From contig NZ_JACVFC010000001.1 of the NCBI RefSeq assembly GCF_014529935.1, forward strand, positions 2,914,001-2,978,000: 64,000 nucleotides of DNA, written 5' to 3'. The DNA comes from Chitinophaga qingshengii (GTDB lineage: Bacteria; Bacteroidota; Bacteroidia; Chitinophagales; Chitinophagaceae). Within the stretch, counting starts at the first letter, position 1. Each line of letters starts with the position of its first letter. The translations under genes and the position numbers were made by a program. Below the pieces are notes generated by a model. That model made no database searches. It saw only the letters and a list, made by a program, of their open reading frames with translations, and had not been told where the DNA came from. Of the stretch, positions 19,547-28,111 are shown in pieces.

Positions 19547-19565
19547 TTTAACAACTATATGTATA

Positions 19566-19599
19566 AAAAAATAGGGTGTCTTTTGACACCCTATTTTTT
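19566..19599. terminator. bidirectional intrinsic terminator
   Basis: AAAAAATAGGGTGTC (19566-19580) pairs perfectly with its complement (19585-19599) around TTTT. A-runs and T-runs on both sides let it serve the two converging genes. Confidence 0.9.
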
Positions 19600-19626
19600 G
19601 GGAAGATGGGAATCGAACAGATTTTT

Positions 19627-20028
19627 TTACAATCGTTCCAATCCGCCTACCATACTAAAGGTGATCACACCCAGTACCAGCAGGGTTATAAATACATACA
19701 GGTAATCCTTCTCCAGTAAAAATGCAAATACAGAAAGCGCAATACGGATAATAGGCGTAGCAATCAGCAGCACAACACCCAGCTGAATTACATTCATCCC
19801 CTTTCCCTGCATAATCCCCTGTATAATACCGGGAAGATTGTCCAGCCCCTGCCGCACACCCGCAAAGGTACCATAGTCGGGGCTTTCATGCCCATGGCGG
19901 GACAGGTATATCATCCCGCCAATGAATACCACAATGCTGGACAGTATAACGCCAATACGGAGCTGTTTGCCTATCAGTTGCTGTACATCCTTATCAGCCC
20001 AGAAATGACTTGAAAATAAACGCTTCAT
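19627..20028 (-). CDS. DUF1634 membrane protein, partner of TauE/SafE exporter
   Basis: A 133-residue membrane protein with three predicted helices: around residues 25-45 (IGVILSSIVVFIGGMIYL), 75-95 (NVIQLGVVLLIATPIIRIAL) and 105-130 (DYLYVFITLLVLGVITFSMV). This layout and the position just behind a TauE/SafE gene match the DUF1634 family, which regularly accompanies such exporters. It starts three bases after the TauE/SafE stop, so the pair is co-translated. Its exact role in the transport is unknown. Confidence 0.8.
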   Translation of the reverse strand: MKRLFSSHFWADKDVQQLIGKQLRIGVILSSIVVFIGGMIYLSRHGHESPDYGTFAGVRQGLDNLPGIIQGIMQGKGMNVIQLGVVLLIATPIIRIALSVFAFLLEKDYLYVFITLLVLGVITFSMVGGLERL

Positions 20029-20031
20029 GTA

Positions 20032-20868
20032 CTACAGTTTTCCGTTTACACCGTTATAAATCATCTGCAGCGCCAGGAAAGTGATAACAACGCTGAAGAC
20101 TATACGCAGCCATTTGGTGTTGGCTTTCACCAGCAGCCGGGAACCGCCGAAAGCGCCCAGCAGTACGCCCAGTACTACCGGCATGCATAAACCGGGACTT
20201 ACATATCCGCGTTGCAGGTATACCACCGCGCTGGCTGCCGCCGTTACGCCAATCATAAAATTGCTGGTAGTGGTAGACACCTTGAAGGGAATACGCATGA
20301 TATTGTCCATAGCCAGCACTTTCAGTGCGCCGGAGCCAATACCCAGCAGGCCGGACATTACGCCGGCGAAGGTCATCATAAAATAACCGCCGGGCACATG
20401 CCTTACTTTGTAAGACACCAGTTCCCCACCGGCAGGATAGGTACCGTTCAGCTTCAGGTCCCGCGCCAGTTTACTGACATCTTCATCGGAAAATGCTTCC
20501 CTTTTTTTGCGTAACCCCATGATAGCGGAGAAAATGAGCACGCAGCCGAAGATAACGGCCACAATGCTGGTAGGGATAAAAACCGCTATCAGCGCCCCGA
20601 CGACCGCCCCCGTGGTCGTCGCAATTTCCAGGAACATGCCCAGCCGGATGTTGGTAATCCCTTCTTTTACATAAGCAGATGCAGAACCGGAAGAAGTGGC
20701 AATAGACGCGATCAGGGCTGTTCCAATCGCATAGCGGATGTCAACGTGGAAAACCAGCGTTAGCAGCGGGATAATGACCACACCGCCTCCCAGCCCGGTA
20801 AGCGACCCCAATAGCCCAGCCAGAAAGGCCCCGGCAAGCAGGATCAGTGTAAATGATAAAATCGTCAT
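20032..20868 (-). CDS. sulfite exporter TauE/SafE family protein, copy 1
   Basis: A 278-residue polytopic membrane protein with the two TauE/SafE half-repeats: LLGSLTGLGGGVVIIPLL at the N-terminus and GVMSGLLGIGSGALKV in the middle, each followed by helices. Family members export sulfite, sulfoacetate or other small organosulfur anions. It leads a two-gene unit with DUF1634. A promoter lies at 20932-20960, and the leader carries a motif (CCTGTAATTG then ACCAACC repeats) that also occurs before the second TauE/SafE gene at 60302. Substrate not shown by sequence. Confidence 0.88.
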   Translation of the reverse strand: MTILSFTLILLAGAFLAGLLGSLTGLGGGVVIIPLLTLVFHVDIRYAIGTALIASIATSSGSASAYVKEGITNIRLGMFLEIATTTGAVVGALIAVFIPTSIVAVIFGCVLIFSAIMGLRKKREAFSDEDVSKLARDLKLNGTYPAGGELVSYKVRHVPGGYFMMTFAGVMSGLLGIGSGALKVLAMDNIMRIPFKVSTTTSNFMIGVTAAASAVVYLQRGYVSPGLCMPVVLGVLLGAFGGSRLLVKANTKWLRIVFSVVITFLALQMIYNGVNGKL

Positions 20869-20873
20869 AAGAT

Positions 20874-20903
20874 GGTTGGTTGGTTTTGATCGGCAATTAC
20901 AGG
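20874..20903 (-). promoter_or_regulatory. leader motif shared by both TauE/SafE genes (copy 1)
   Basis: On the minus strand CCTGTAATTG (20903-20894) is followed nine bases later by ACCAACCAACC up to 20874, just before the start codon at 20868. The same pair of elements stands at 60239-60268 before the other TauE/SafE gene. Confidence 0.45.
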
Positions 20904-20931
20904 CAAAAACAGCCTTTCACGGCCAATGCTA

Positions 20932-20960
20932 CAAAAGTAAGCAGAATATGATTCCCACAA
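20932..20960 (-). promoter_or_regulatory. promoter of the TauE/DUF1634 operon
   Basis: On the minus strand TTG (20960-20958) and TACTTTTG (20939-20932, full TAnnTTTG match) have an 18-base spacer. The leader is about 60 bases. Confidence 0.65.
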
Positions 20961-21006
20961 TCCGTAATCTATAAGTAACTTGCAGCCGTATACTTAATAT
21001 TTCAAT

Positions 21007-21831
21007 ATGATAAAGGTGGGTGAGTATAACCTGTTAAGGGTTAAAAAAGAAGCTGATTTCGGCGTATATCTGGAAGGTGTGGACCAGGAAATACTGTTGC
21101 CGTCAAGGTTTGTGCCCGATGGCACCAAAATAGGCGATGAACTGGAAGTATTCCTGTACCATGATTCCGAAAACAGGCTGATCGCCACTACCCAAAAGCC
21201 CTATGGCATTGCGGGCGATATCGTCAACCTCAAAGCCGTCAGCACCACCCAACAGGGCGCTTTCCTCGACTGGGGCCTGATGAAAGACCTCTTTGTGCCA
21301 CAGTCACAACAGCTGACCCGCATGGTACCCGGACAGGAATACCTCGTAAGAATATATATCGATGAACTGACCGGCCGTCTCGCTGCCACAGAGAAAATAG
21401 ACCGTTTCCTGAGCAACGAAAACCTGACCGTAAAAGAAATGGACCCGGTCAACCTGGTGGTGTACCGCCGCACCGATATCGGCTACGTGGTCATCATCAA
21501 TAACCAGCATACCGGTATCCTCCATCACAACGAACTCTTTCGTACTGTGGAAGTGGGAGATAAACTGAAAGGCTTTATCCGTGGCATCCGGGAAGATAAA
21601 ATAGACGTGGTACTGGGCCAACCAGGGTATAAGCGGGTGGAAGATGAAGGAGAAAAAATACTCCGTCTCCTACACGAAAACAGCGGTTACCTGCCCTATC
21701 ATGATAAGTCCACCCCGGAAGAAATACAGGAGTTCTTCGGCATGAGCAAAAAAACATTCAAGATGACTATCGGCAACCTGTATAAACAACGGAAAATTAT
21801 CTTCACCCAAACAGGCATCAAAGAAGCCTGA
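21007..21831 (+). CDS. CvfB-like S1 RNA-binding protein
   Basis: A 274-residue cytoplasmic protein of the CvfB/YitL family. It has consecutive S1-type OB folds (GEYNLLRVKKEADFGVYL at the N-terminus, then ISTTQQGAFLDWGLMKDLFVP-like and TDIGYVVIINNQHTGILHHNEL strands) and a C-terminal winged helix (STPEEIQEFFGMSKKTFKMT). In Firmicutes CvfB binds RNA and affects virulence gene expression; the role in Bacteroidota is unknown. Its stop lies one base from the stop of the converging kinase gene with no terminator space between them, so the transcripts may overlap. Confidence 0.85.
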   Translation: MIKVGEYNLLRVKKEADFGVYLEGVDQEILLPSRFVPDGTKIGDELEVFLYHDSENRLIATTQKPYGIAGDIVNLKAVSTTQQGAFLDWGLMKDLFVPQSQQLTRMVPGQEYLVRIYIDELTGRLAATEKIDRFLSNENLTVKEMDPVNLVVYRRTDIGYVVIINNQHTGILHHNELFRTVEVGDKLKGFIRGIREDKIDVVLGQPGYKRVEDEGEKILRLLHENSGYLPYHDKSTPEEIQEFFGMSKKTFKMTIGNLYKQRKIIFTQTGIKEA

Positions 21832-21832
21832 T

Positions 21833-23284
21833 TTACTTCGCGCCTTTTACAATCGGGAAACTGATCACAAACTCCGTCCCTTCACCGGGACGGCTGTTTA
21901 CCTGTATCTGGCCTTTATGATTGAGGATGATATTCTGTGTAGCCGTGAGCCCCAGACCAGTGCCCTTGGTTTTACTGGTGAAAAATGGCTCAAATAGTTT
22001 GGCCAGGTTTTCCGGCGGAATGCCACTACCGGTATCGCGTATACGAACAAATACCCGTTCGGTATCATGCCAGGTTTCCAGCTCCAGCGTACCGTCACCT
22101 GCTTTCATCGCTTCAATGCCGTTGATAACAATATTCAGCAGCGCGATGATCATCTTATCCTCATCGGCCATAATCTGCATATCGGGTTCCCGCAATTTTT
22201 TGACTACCCGGATATCGTTCAGCTGCAACCGGTCCGCCGCCAGCTGAAGGGTTTTCTCTATCAGCACATTCAGGCCCTGCGCCAGCATATTCAGTTCAGA
22301 CATGCGGGTAGACTCCAGCAACTCTGTCACCAGCTGATTAATACGATGACAGTTACGCTCCATAATATCGAGGTACAGCTGGGAATCGGCCGTTTCCGGC
22401 ATATCGGAGGTTTTTAATTCAGAAACAGCCAGCAAAATATTCGTCAGCGGATTACGCACCTCATGGGCAATTACACGGGCTATCCTGCCGGTAATGGCGA
22501 ATTTCTCCTGCTGTTGTTTTTCCTGTTCCTTTCTTTTACGTTCTGTGATATCCTGGATAATACAGAGATACAATTGTTTTTTTTCATCCAGCAACGAGGC
22601 ATTCACCACCACATCGATCTGTTGTCCCTCAAACGTACGGAACACAAATTCCTGGTGTACCACGCCATCTTCCGCACATAACTGGTCAATAAACGTTTTG
22701 ATTTGCTCGTTGTTGGCAAAAAGATTACCCAGATAACTGTTGTACAGTGAAGCCTCTTCATAACGCAACAGCCGGATGGCAGCGGGGTTGGCGGCTACAA
22801 TACGATGCTCACAGTCAGCCAGCAGAATGGCATCATTGGATTTCTCAAAAATGCTGAAATATCTTTTTTCACTTTTCTCAATGGCATGCAGATGCGTGAA
22901 TTTATCCAGGGTATAACGGATAGCACGTTCCAGTCCCACCGCATTGATCTCACTTTTCACCAGGTAATCCGCTGCGCCGGCCTGCATGGCTTCTTTATCT
23001 ATATGATAATCACCTTTACCGGTAAACAAAATAACCGGGGCTTTATAACCCAGGTTGCGGAAATGATGCAACACATCAATACCGGTATGAGCCCCCAGCC
23101 GATAGTCTACCAGGTACAAATCATGCGCCCTGGCTTCGATAATAGCCAGCGCTTCACTATAGGAAGATACCCACTGCAAAACGTACTCATCGGGGGAAAT
23201 ATCCTGTAGCAGTGCATTTACCAGGAAAAAATCATCCTCATCATCGTCAATCATTAATATATGCCGCTTACTGTTTATAGCCAT
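21833..23284 (-). CDS. receiver-PAS-histidine kinase
   Basis: A 483-residue cytoplasmic signalling protein without membrane helices. Receiver domain at about residues 7-125 with acidic pocket MIDDDEDD, phospho-acceptor Asp60 (LVDYRLG) and Lys90 (FTGKGD); PAS domain about 140-250; short coiled coil rich in EKQQQE; then HisKA with His274 in IAHEVRNP and an HATPase domain with IVINGIEAM, DTGSGIP and GTGLGLT. The receiver at the N-terminus suggests that the kinase is itself controlled by another kinase in a relay. I start at the ATG at 23284 because the receiver begins six residues later; the frame is open further upstream. No partner regulator is adjacent. Confidence 0.85.
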   Translation of the reverse strand: MAINSKRHILMIDDDEDDFFLVNALLQDISPDEYVLQWVSSYSEALAIIEARAHDLYLVDYRLGAHTGIDVLHHFRNLGYKAPVILFTGKGDYHIDKEAMQAGAADYLVKSEINAVGLERAIRYTLDKFTHLHAIEKSEKRYFSIFEKSNDAILLADCEHRIVAANPAAIRLLRYEEASLYNSYLGNLFANNEQIKTFIDQLCAEDGVVHQEFVFRTFEGQQIDVVVNASLLDEKKQLYLCIIQDITERKRKEQEKQQQEKFAITGRIARVIAHEVRNPLTNILLAVSELKTSDMPETADSQLYLDIMERNCHRINQLVTELLESTRMSELNMLAQGLNVLIEKTLQLAADRLQLNDIRVVKKLREPDMQIMADEDKMIIALLNIVINGIEAMKAGDGTLELETWHDTERVFVRIRDTGSGIPPENLAKLFEPFFTSKTKGTGLGLTATQNIILNHKGQIQVNSRPGEGTEFVISFPIVKGAK

Positions 23285-23336
23285 AGGTGATGGTGTGGTT
23301 CCGCTGTATTCGTTAAAAAATATGTGCCAAGATACA

Positions 23337-24758
23337 TCAGGTATCGATATGTGCATCCACATCTTTCAGCACTACATTCCTGCGGGGCAGGAACCAGGCA
23401 GGCACCAGTGTAACCAGGAGGATGATCAGGGAAATATGAAATCCTTCCCGCAACGCCAGGTGATGCGCCCGCATGGAAGCTGCGCCGGCAAGCACATGAT
23501 TGTTGTAGGCGTTTTGGGTAATAATAGCCAGTACGGCGATGCCAATAGCGCCACCCACCTGTTGCATCAGGGTGCTGAGAGAGGAGGCCATCGTTACCTC
23601 CGACGGCCGCACCGCACTCAGCGTAGCGGCATTCAACGGCGCCAGCAGCAGCCCCATTCCCAGCCCCCGCACGGTCATCGCGGTAATCACCTCCAGGAGA
23701 TTGCTGCCCCGGTCCAATATGGAAAACAGGTACATGGATACGGCCAGTAATACTATCCCCAGCATAGAGATTTCACGGGAACCATGTTTATCAGACCACT
23801 TACCGGCAAACGGCATCAATGCGGCCATAAACACGGAGTTAGGTAATATCAGCAAGCCCGAAGCGCCTTCCGAATAACCCATTTGCTCCTGCAACAGGAA
23901 AGGCATCAGAAACAAGCCGCCATACAGGGCGGCCGCGCGGGAAATAGTAACCAGTATACAACTGACAAAAGAATAGTTGGTAAACAACTCCAGGTCAATA
24001 ATAGGCGCCTTACGTTTACGGTCCAGCAGGATAAAAGCGATCAGCGACACCACCGCTACCCCCAGCGTGGTTAATATTTCGGGAGATGATATACCCAACA
24101 CTTCTGCACGTGCCACGCCGTATTGCAGGCACACCAGGAAGATGGTCAGCGTGGTGAAGCCCATCAGATCAAAGGGGAGCTTTAGCTTCGCCTGGCTGCG
24201 CAATACGTTCAGGTACTTGAACGACAGGATGACGGTGATAATTCCTATCGGTAAATTGATATAAAAGATAGAAGGCCATCCGAACTGTTGGGTCAGGATA
24301 CCGCCCAAAGTAGGACCGATGGCCGGTCCTGCCAGGTTACCCAATCCCCACCAGCCCAATACAGCGCCCCGCACCCGCGCAGGGAACACATAGGAGATGA
24401 TGGCCATGGAAGTAGGCGCCATGGCGCCGCCGCCCAGTGCCTGTACTATCCGGCCCACCAGCAGGGAAGGCAGGGTGGTAGATAATGCGCACAACAGCGA
24501 TCCGAAAGTAAACAGGGAAATAGCGCCGATATAGAGGTTAAAAAAGCCGATGCGGTTCTTCAGCCAGTTGGTAAGCGGCATAAGTACAGAGAAGCTGAGC
24601 ATGTACACGGTGATCACCCATTCAATTTCACTGAGCGTACAATTAAATTGTTTACTCATAACGGGCAGGGATATATTGACAATGCTAGAATCAATCCCTG
24701 CCATGGTGGTACCCATGATGATCACAATCAGAATACCGGTCCGGTTGACATCTCTCAT
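23337..24758 (-). CDS. MFS drug efflux transporter, DHA2 (EmrB/QacA) type
   Basis: A 473-residue inner-membrane transporter with about 14 predicted helices. The N-terminus has TTMAGIDSSIVNISLPVM, the family motif around the first helix (D-x-x-I/V-V-N-x-A/S-L-P). Motif C-like GLGNLAGPAIGPTLGG lies in helix 5. It should expel hydrophobic compounds using the proton gradient. Its ATG overlaps the stop of the upstream small gene (ATGA), so it is translationally coupled to it and, through it, to the J-protein. The kinase gene follows 53 bases after. Confidence 0.9.
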   Translation of the reverse strand: MRDVNRTGILIVIIMGTTMAGIDSSIVNISLPVMSKQFNCTLSEIEWVITVYMLSFSVLMPLTNWLKNRIGFFNLYIGAISLFTFGSLLCALSTTLPSLLVGRIVQALGGGAMAPTSMAIISYVFPARVRGAVLGWWGLGNLAGPAIGPTLGGILTQQFGWPSIFYINLPIGIITVILSFKYLNVLRSQAKLKLPFDLMGFTTLTIFLVCLQYGVARAEVLGISSPEILTTLGVAVVSLIAFILLDRKRKAPIIDLELFTNYSFVSCILVTISRAAALYGGLFLMPFLLQEQMGYSEGASGLLILPNSVFMAALMPFAGKWSDKHGSREISMLGIVLLAVSMYLFSILDRGSNLLEVITAMTVRGLGMGLLLAPLNAATLSAVRPSEVTMASSLSTLMQQVGGAIGIAVLAIITQNAYNNHVLAGAASMRAHHLALREGFHISLIILLVTLVPAWFLPRRNVVLKDVDAHIDT

Positions 24759-25117
24759 ACGCGGTCTTTCATCATAAAGATCAGCTGTGCTTTGGCGACC
24801 AGCGGATTGAGCGGGTTGCAGTTGATCATCAGCAAATAGGTGGCGAGTTCAGACAGCTGCCAGTCTGTTTCCATTTCTCCACCGTCTTTAAAACAAAAAA
24901 TTTTATGAAAGTTATAGTTGACGGGTATCTGCAGGGAGGCACAGGCGTGCATGGCCCTGTCCAGCGGTTCCTGCAGCATATGAGGGTCCTGATAACCCAG
25001 CTCCTGCATGATTTCGCTGGCAGTATACAGCAGGGGCGGATTTTTCAACTGTGAAATCCTCTCGGTGGCAATCACTTCTTCCAGGTAATCAAAAAGTTTA
25101 AGCATGACCATTCTCAT
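24755..25117 (-). CDS. small DinD-like (BRO-N-like) protein
   Basis: About 116-120 residues. I recognise the layout of the core of DinD-type proteins: [12 protein letters not shown] (WsARELxxxLGY in DinD), a middle [17 protein letters not shown], then [19 protein letters not shown] and [16 protein letters not shown], matching the DinD pattern D-x-x-LSRYA-x-YL...NGDPRKP..A.AQ.YF. DinD of E. coli is about twice as long, so this is a reduced version. Three nearby ATGs (25117, 25111, 25105) could start it; all overlap the J-protein end by 8-20 bases. Position behind a CbpA-type J-protein is where CbpM modulators stand, so a modulator role is an alternative. Function not known. Confidence 0.55.
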   Translation of the reverse strand: MRMVMLKLFDYLEEVIATERISQLKNPPLLYTASEIMQELGYQDPHMLQEPLDRAMHACASLQIPVNYNFHKIFCFKDGGEMETDWQLSELATYLLMINCNPLNPLVAKAQLIFMMKDRV

Positions 25118-26039
25118 TTAGTTGTGAAAGTTGCTGAAACAATTCTTTTTCCTTGTCGGAAAGGTTTTTGGGTATATGTACGACTGTTTTGATGTACAGA
25201 TCGCCGGCAGTGCCTTTATGGTCATATGCCGGCATGCCTTTGCCTTTTAGCCGGAAAACCTTGCCACTGTCGGTCCCTGCGGGGATATTCATGCTCAGTG
25301 AGGCGGCAGGGGTGGGTACGGTGAGTTTACCGCCCAGGATAGCCGTATATAAGGGTAATGGCACTTCCGTATGAATATCTTGTCCTTTTAGTTCGTATTG
25401 CGGATGGGCTCCCAGCTGGATGGTGATGAGCAGGTCTCCTGCCGGCCCTCCCTGGCGCCCGGGTGAGCCCTTTCCCTTGAGGCGGATCACCTGGCCTTCG
25501 TGCAATCCGGGCTTCATTTTGATATTCAACCGGCTGCCGTTAACCTCCACCTGTTTGGTGGCGCCGGTGTAGGCATCTTCCAGCGATACTTCCATGGTAG
25601 CCTGTACATCGCGGCCACGGCCCGGCCCCTGTTGCTGCCGCCGGCCACCGCCGGTAAAACGGCTGCCAAACAGCTGCTCGAAGAAATCAGAAAAACCACC
25701 TTCCCCGCCAAACATGTCCTCCATATTGCCGGAATAGGTGTAGCCGCCTTGCCGGCCACCACCGCCATACTGCGACCAGTCAAAATCTTCCGGCCGGCCA
25801 CCGTGCTGCTCGTAATACTTGTAGTTTTCCCCGAACTGATCGTATTTTTTGCGTTTTTCTTCGTCGCTTAATACTTCGTAGGCTTCGTTGATTTCCTTGA
25901 ATTTGTCTTCAGCGGCCTTATCCCCCTGGTTTTTATCGGGATGGTATTTCACCGCCAGTTTCCGGTACGCTTTTTTGATCTGTTCCGCTGTTGCTGTTTT
26001 TTCTACGCCAAGTATCTTGTAGTAATCTTTTACGTCCAT
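25098..26039 (-). CDS. DnaJ/CbpA-type J-domain co-chaperone
   Basis: A 313-residue class B J-protein. J domain at residues 1-70 with His33-Pro34-Asp35 (KYHPDKNQ), then a Gly/Phe-rich linker ([22 protein letters not shown]) and two C-terminal client-binding domains ([33 protein letters not shown], then [10 protein letters not shown]). No zinc-finger cysteines, so it is CbpA-like rather than DnaJ. It stimulates DnaK ATPase on client proteins. I start at 26039 ([12 protein letters not shown]), the normal J-domain beginning. It leads the unit J-protein, DinD-like protein, MFS pump and perhaps the kinase. Confidence 0.9.
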   Translation of the reverse strand: MDVKDYYKILGVEKTATAEQIKKAYRKLAVKYHPDKNQGDKAAEDKFKEINEAYEVLSDEEKRKKYDQFGENYKYYEQHGGRPEDFDWSQYGGGGRQGGYTYSGNMEDMFGGEGGFSDFFEQLFGSRFTGGGRRQQQGPGRGRDVQATMEVSLEDAYTGATKQVEVNGSRLNIKMKPGLHEGQVIRLKGKGSPGRQGGPAGDLLITIQLGAHPQYELKGQDIHTEVPLPLYTAILGGKLTVPTPAASLSMNIPAGTDSGKVFRLKGKGMPAYDHKGTAGDLYIKTVVHIPKNLSDKEKELFQQLSQLNENGHA

Positions 26040-26208
26040 AAGTATACAACATGTGATGATTGAAACTTGTTCAGGAGCTGAAAGGGCCACAAGAAATATA
26101 CCGAATTATACCGGTATTTTACAGGGGAGATCCCGCCTTTTTGTTGACAATAACCGGCATCGTTACTCACCTGCCGGACAGACACGGTAACGGTAATACG
26201 CACTGCGC

Positions 26209-27213
26209 CTATCCATGGGGAAGCAGCAGATTCAGCTTCAGTTCATCGATAATATACTGCAGCGTTTTCTGCGCTTTTATGCTGTTACCGGATTTATCCA
26301 GCGGCGGGGCAAATACCGCAATGGCCATTTTACCAGGCACCACTGCGATTATACCGCCGCCAACACCGCTTTTGGCAGGCACGCCGGTATGATATACCCA
26401 GGCGCCAGTATCATCATACAATCCTTCGGTAATCATAGTAGCCAGTATACGCGGGCATAAAACGGCATCTATCACCTTCTCCTTCGTTACCGGGTTCACA
26501 CCGCTGTTGGCAAGGGTACCGGCCATAATAGCCAGGTCGCGCGTACTGGAACCGTAAGAGCAGGCACGGGTATACAGGTCCACCGATTCACTGATATCAT
26601 CATAAAAACGGCCATAGGAGTACAATAACCAGGCAATAGCCCTGTTATGCAGATTAGTAGCGGTTTCGGAGGCGTATAACTGCTGGATGACCGACAAACG
26701 CCGGGAGGCAAACTTCGCCATCATATCATCGATCAGCGCCCATTTGGCGGCACTGCCAGGCGCCCTGATGAAACTGTTGGTCGCCATGGCCCCGGCATTG
26801 ACCAGCGGATTAACGGCCCGCTGCGGGTTCAGCTCAACGGCCATGACTGAATTAAACGGCATCCCCGTAGCATTCACACCAATACTGTCCTCCACCGCTT
26901 TGGCGCCCCGCTGCTGCATCGCCAATGCCAGTACAAAAACTTTGGAAATAGACTCTATCCCGAACTCATATTTGGTATCACCCAGCTCCAGTACTTTCCC
27001 ATCAGACGTACAGATGGCAATTCCATACAACTCAGGATCTATATTGGCCAGATAAGGAATGTAACTCGCATTAGCGCCACCACTACTGTTTTTGAACTGG
27101 TTATAGGCCTGCTGCATCACTTCGCGGATATGCTTCTCCGTGAGTTTCTGTCCATATCCCAATCCCCGGCAGAGTAACATGGCCGCCAGCAAAAAAAGTA
27201 GTCTTTTTTTCAT
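26209..27213 (-). CDS. glsA: glutaminase A, predicted periplasmic
   Basis: A 334-residue serine-dependent glutaminase that turns glutamine into glutamate and ammonia. The catalytic Ser-x-x-Lys is seen as SISK at residues 88-91, followed by the family's VNPLVNAGAMATNSFI and, later, SVDLYTRACSYGSSTRDLAIMAGTLANSGVNP. Unlike the usual cytoplasmic enzyme, it begins with a clear signal peptide (MKKRLLFLLAAMLLCRGLGYG), so it should work outside the cytoplasm and feed on free glutamine. It has no partner genes; the next gene downstream is 170 bases away on the same strand. Confidence 0.92.
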   Translation of the reverse strand: MKKRLLFLLAAMLLCRGLGYGQKLTEKHIREVMQQAYNQFKNSSGGANASYIPYLANIDPELYGIAICTSDGKVLELGDTKYEFGIESISKVFVLALAMQQRGAKAVEDSIGVNATGMPFNSVMAVELNPQRAVNPLVNAGAMATNSFIRAPGSAAKWALIDDMMAKFASRRLSVIQQLYASETATNLHNRAIAWLLYSYGRFYDDISESVDLYTRACSYGSSTRDLAIMAGTLANSGVNPVTKEKVIDAVLCPRILATMITEGLYDDTGAWVYHTGVPAKSGVGGGIIAVVPGKMAIAVFAPPLDKSGNSIKAQKTLQYIIDELKLNLLLPHG

Positions 27214-27345
27214 GTGAAATATTTAGGTGATCCGCGTAACCACTAGAACACGCCCGAAGCGAATAAGGTTCAAACACGGCCCTTTATTTTGGAGCAGGAA
27301 ATAGGGGATAACACTCCGGAGGGGTTAACAAAAAACAAGCGGGCA

Positions 27346-27687
27346 TCAGTCTTCCGAAGAACAAGGGGAAGCGGCGTCCAGTATGGCGTAAGCCTCCAGC
27401 AAGGCTTGTACTTCCATTACCATTCTGGCAAGGGTACGCACTTCTGCGGGTGTTAGCAGCATCATTACATGATCTGCCGGCAAGGGCAAACAAATACTTT
27501 TCTCGTTTTCCCCGTACATCGGGTCCGGGTTGTCTGACAAGCGTACTACCATATCAGCAAAACAGAAAAATTCTTCCGGCGCGAGATTCACCACACTGGT
27601 ACCAAAGGCCATCTGAATACCCTTACAATGGGCGCAACGGATCACATATCCATGGCTGTTATGATATAAAGTCTGATAGTTACACAT
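27346..27687 (-). CDS. small cytoplasmic protein, DUF6686-like
   Basis: A 113-residue protein beginning MCNYQTLYHNSHGYVIRC, with a Cys-x-x-Cys pair (RCAHCKGIQMAFG) near residue 18-22 that could bind a metal, then helices (PEEFFCFADMVVRL, LTPAEVRTLARMVMEVQALLEAY). This layout matches a small protein family widespread in Bacteroidota that I believe is DUF6686; the name is from memory and not checked. Function unknown. It has no obvious operon partner. Confidence 0.55.
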   Translation of the reverse strand: MCNYQTLYHNSHGYVIRCAHCKGIQMAFGTSVVNLAPEEFFCFADMVVRLSDNPDPMYGENEKSICLPLPADHVMMLLTPAEVRTLARMVMEVQALLEAYAILDAASPCSSED

Positions 27688-27941
27688 AAGCTTTTGCGGT
27701 TAGTGCCTCCAGCGGCCGGAGGATCGGCCGCTGTCAGGACTTTTGTTTCATCACTCTTTACTAAAATGAGGTTACAAACAACAGATACTTTCTCTTCTCT
27801 ATTATGTATAGCAAAATACACCTTAGCATCTTGTCATATCAAAAGTACAGCGGAGTAAACAATTGCTATGGACGGATCAGGAAAACGATTTACGCAAAAA
27901 GGAAAGTTTCGTTAACATTTCTTTAGCATCCCTATAAAGAA

Positions 27942-27967
27942 GCGCCCGCTGTAAATACAGCAGGCGC
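27942..27967. terminator. hairpin in the 27688-28111 gap, probable terminator
   Basis: GCGCC-GCTGTA pairs with TACAGC-GGCGC with one mismatch on each arm. Read leftward it is followed by TTCTTTATAG, so it may end the sigma/FecR/receptor/DUF4249 transcript. The gap also holds a -7-like TACTTTTG on the minus strand (27847-27840), which may serve the small gene at 27346-27687; nothing else is seen. Confidence 0.5.
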
Positions 27968-28111
27968 CGGGTTTCACACTATTTATATATCTTTTGATTT
28001 ATTTATCTTTCGGAAGAAGGGAATTGTCTGGTAAGGACTCCCAATTCCCGGATCACGCAAATTTCTGTGATATGACGTTTGTGCATTACTGTTATTAACA
28101 AACGGAACAGG

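Noticed and set aside
19600..19625. tRNA-like 3' fragment (minus strand GTTCGATTCCC next to an acceptor-like stretch)
   Set aside because: The T-loop consensus is there, but the T-stem does not pair and no anticodon or D-arm lies upstream, so it is no tRNA gene; a relic or chance match cannot be separated.
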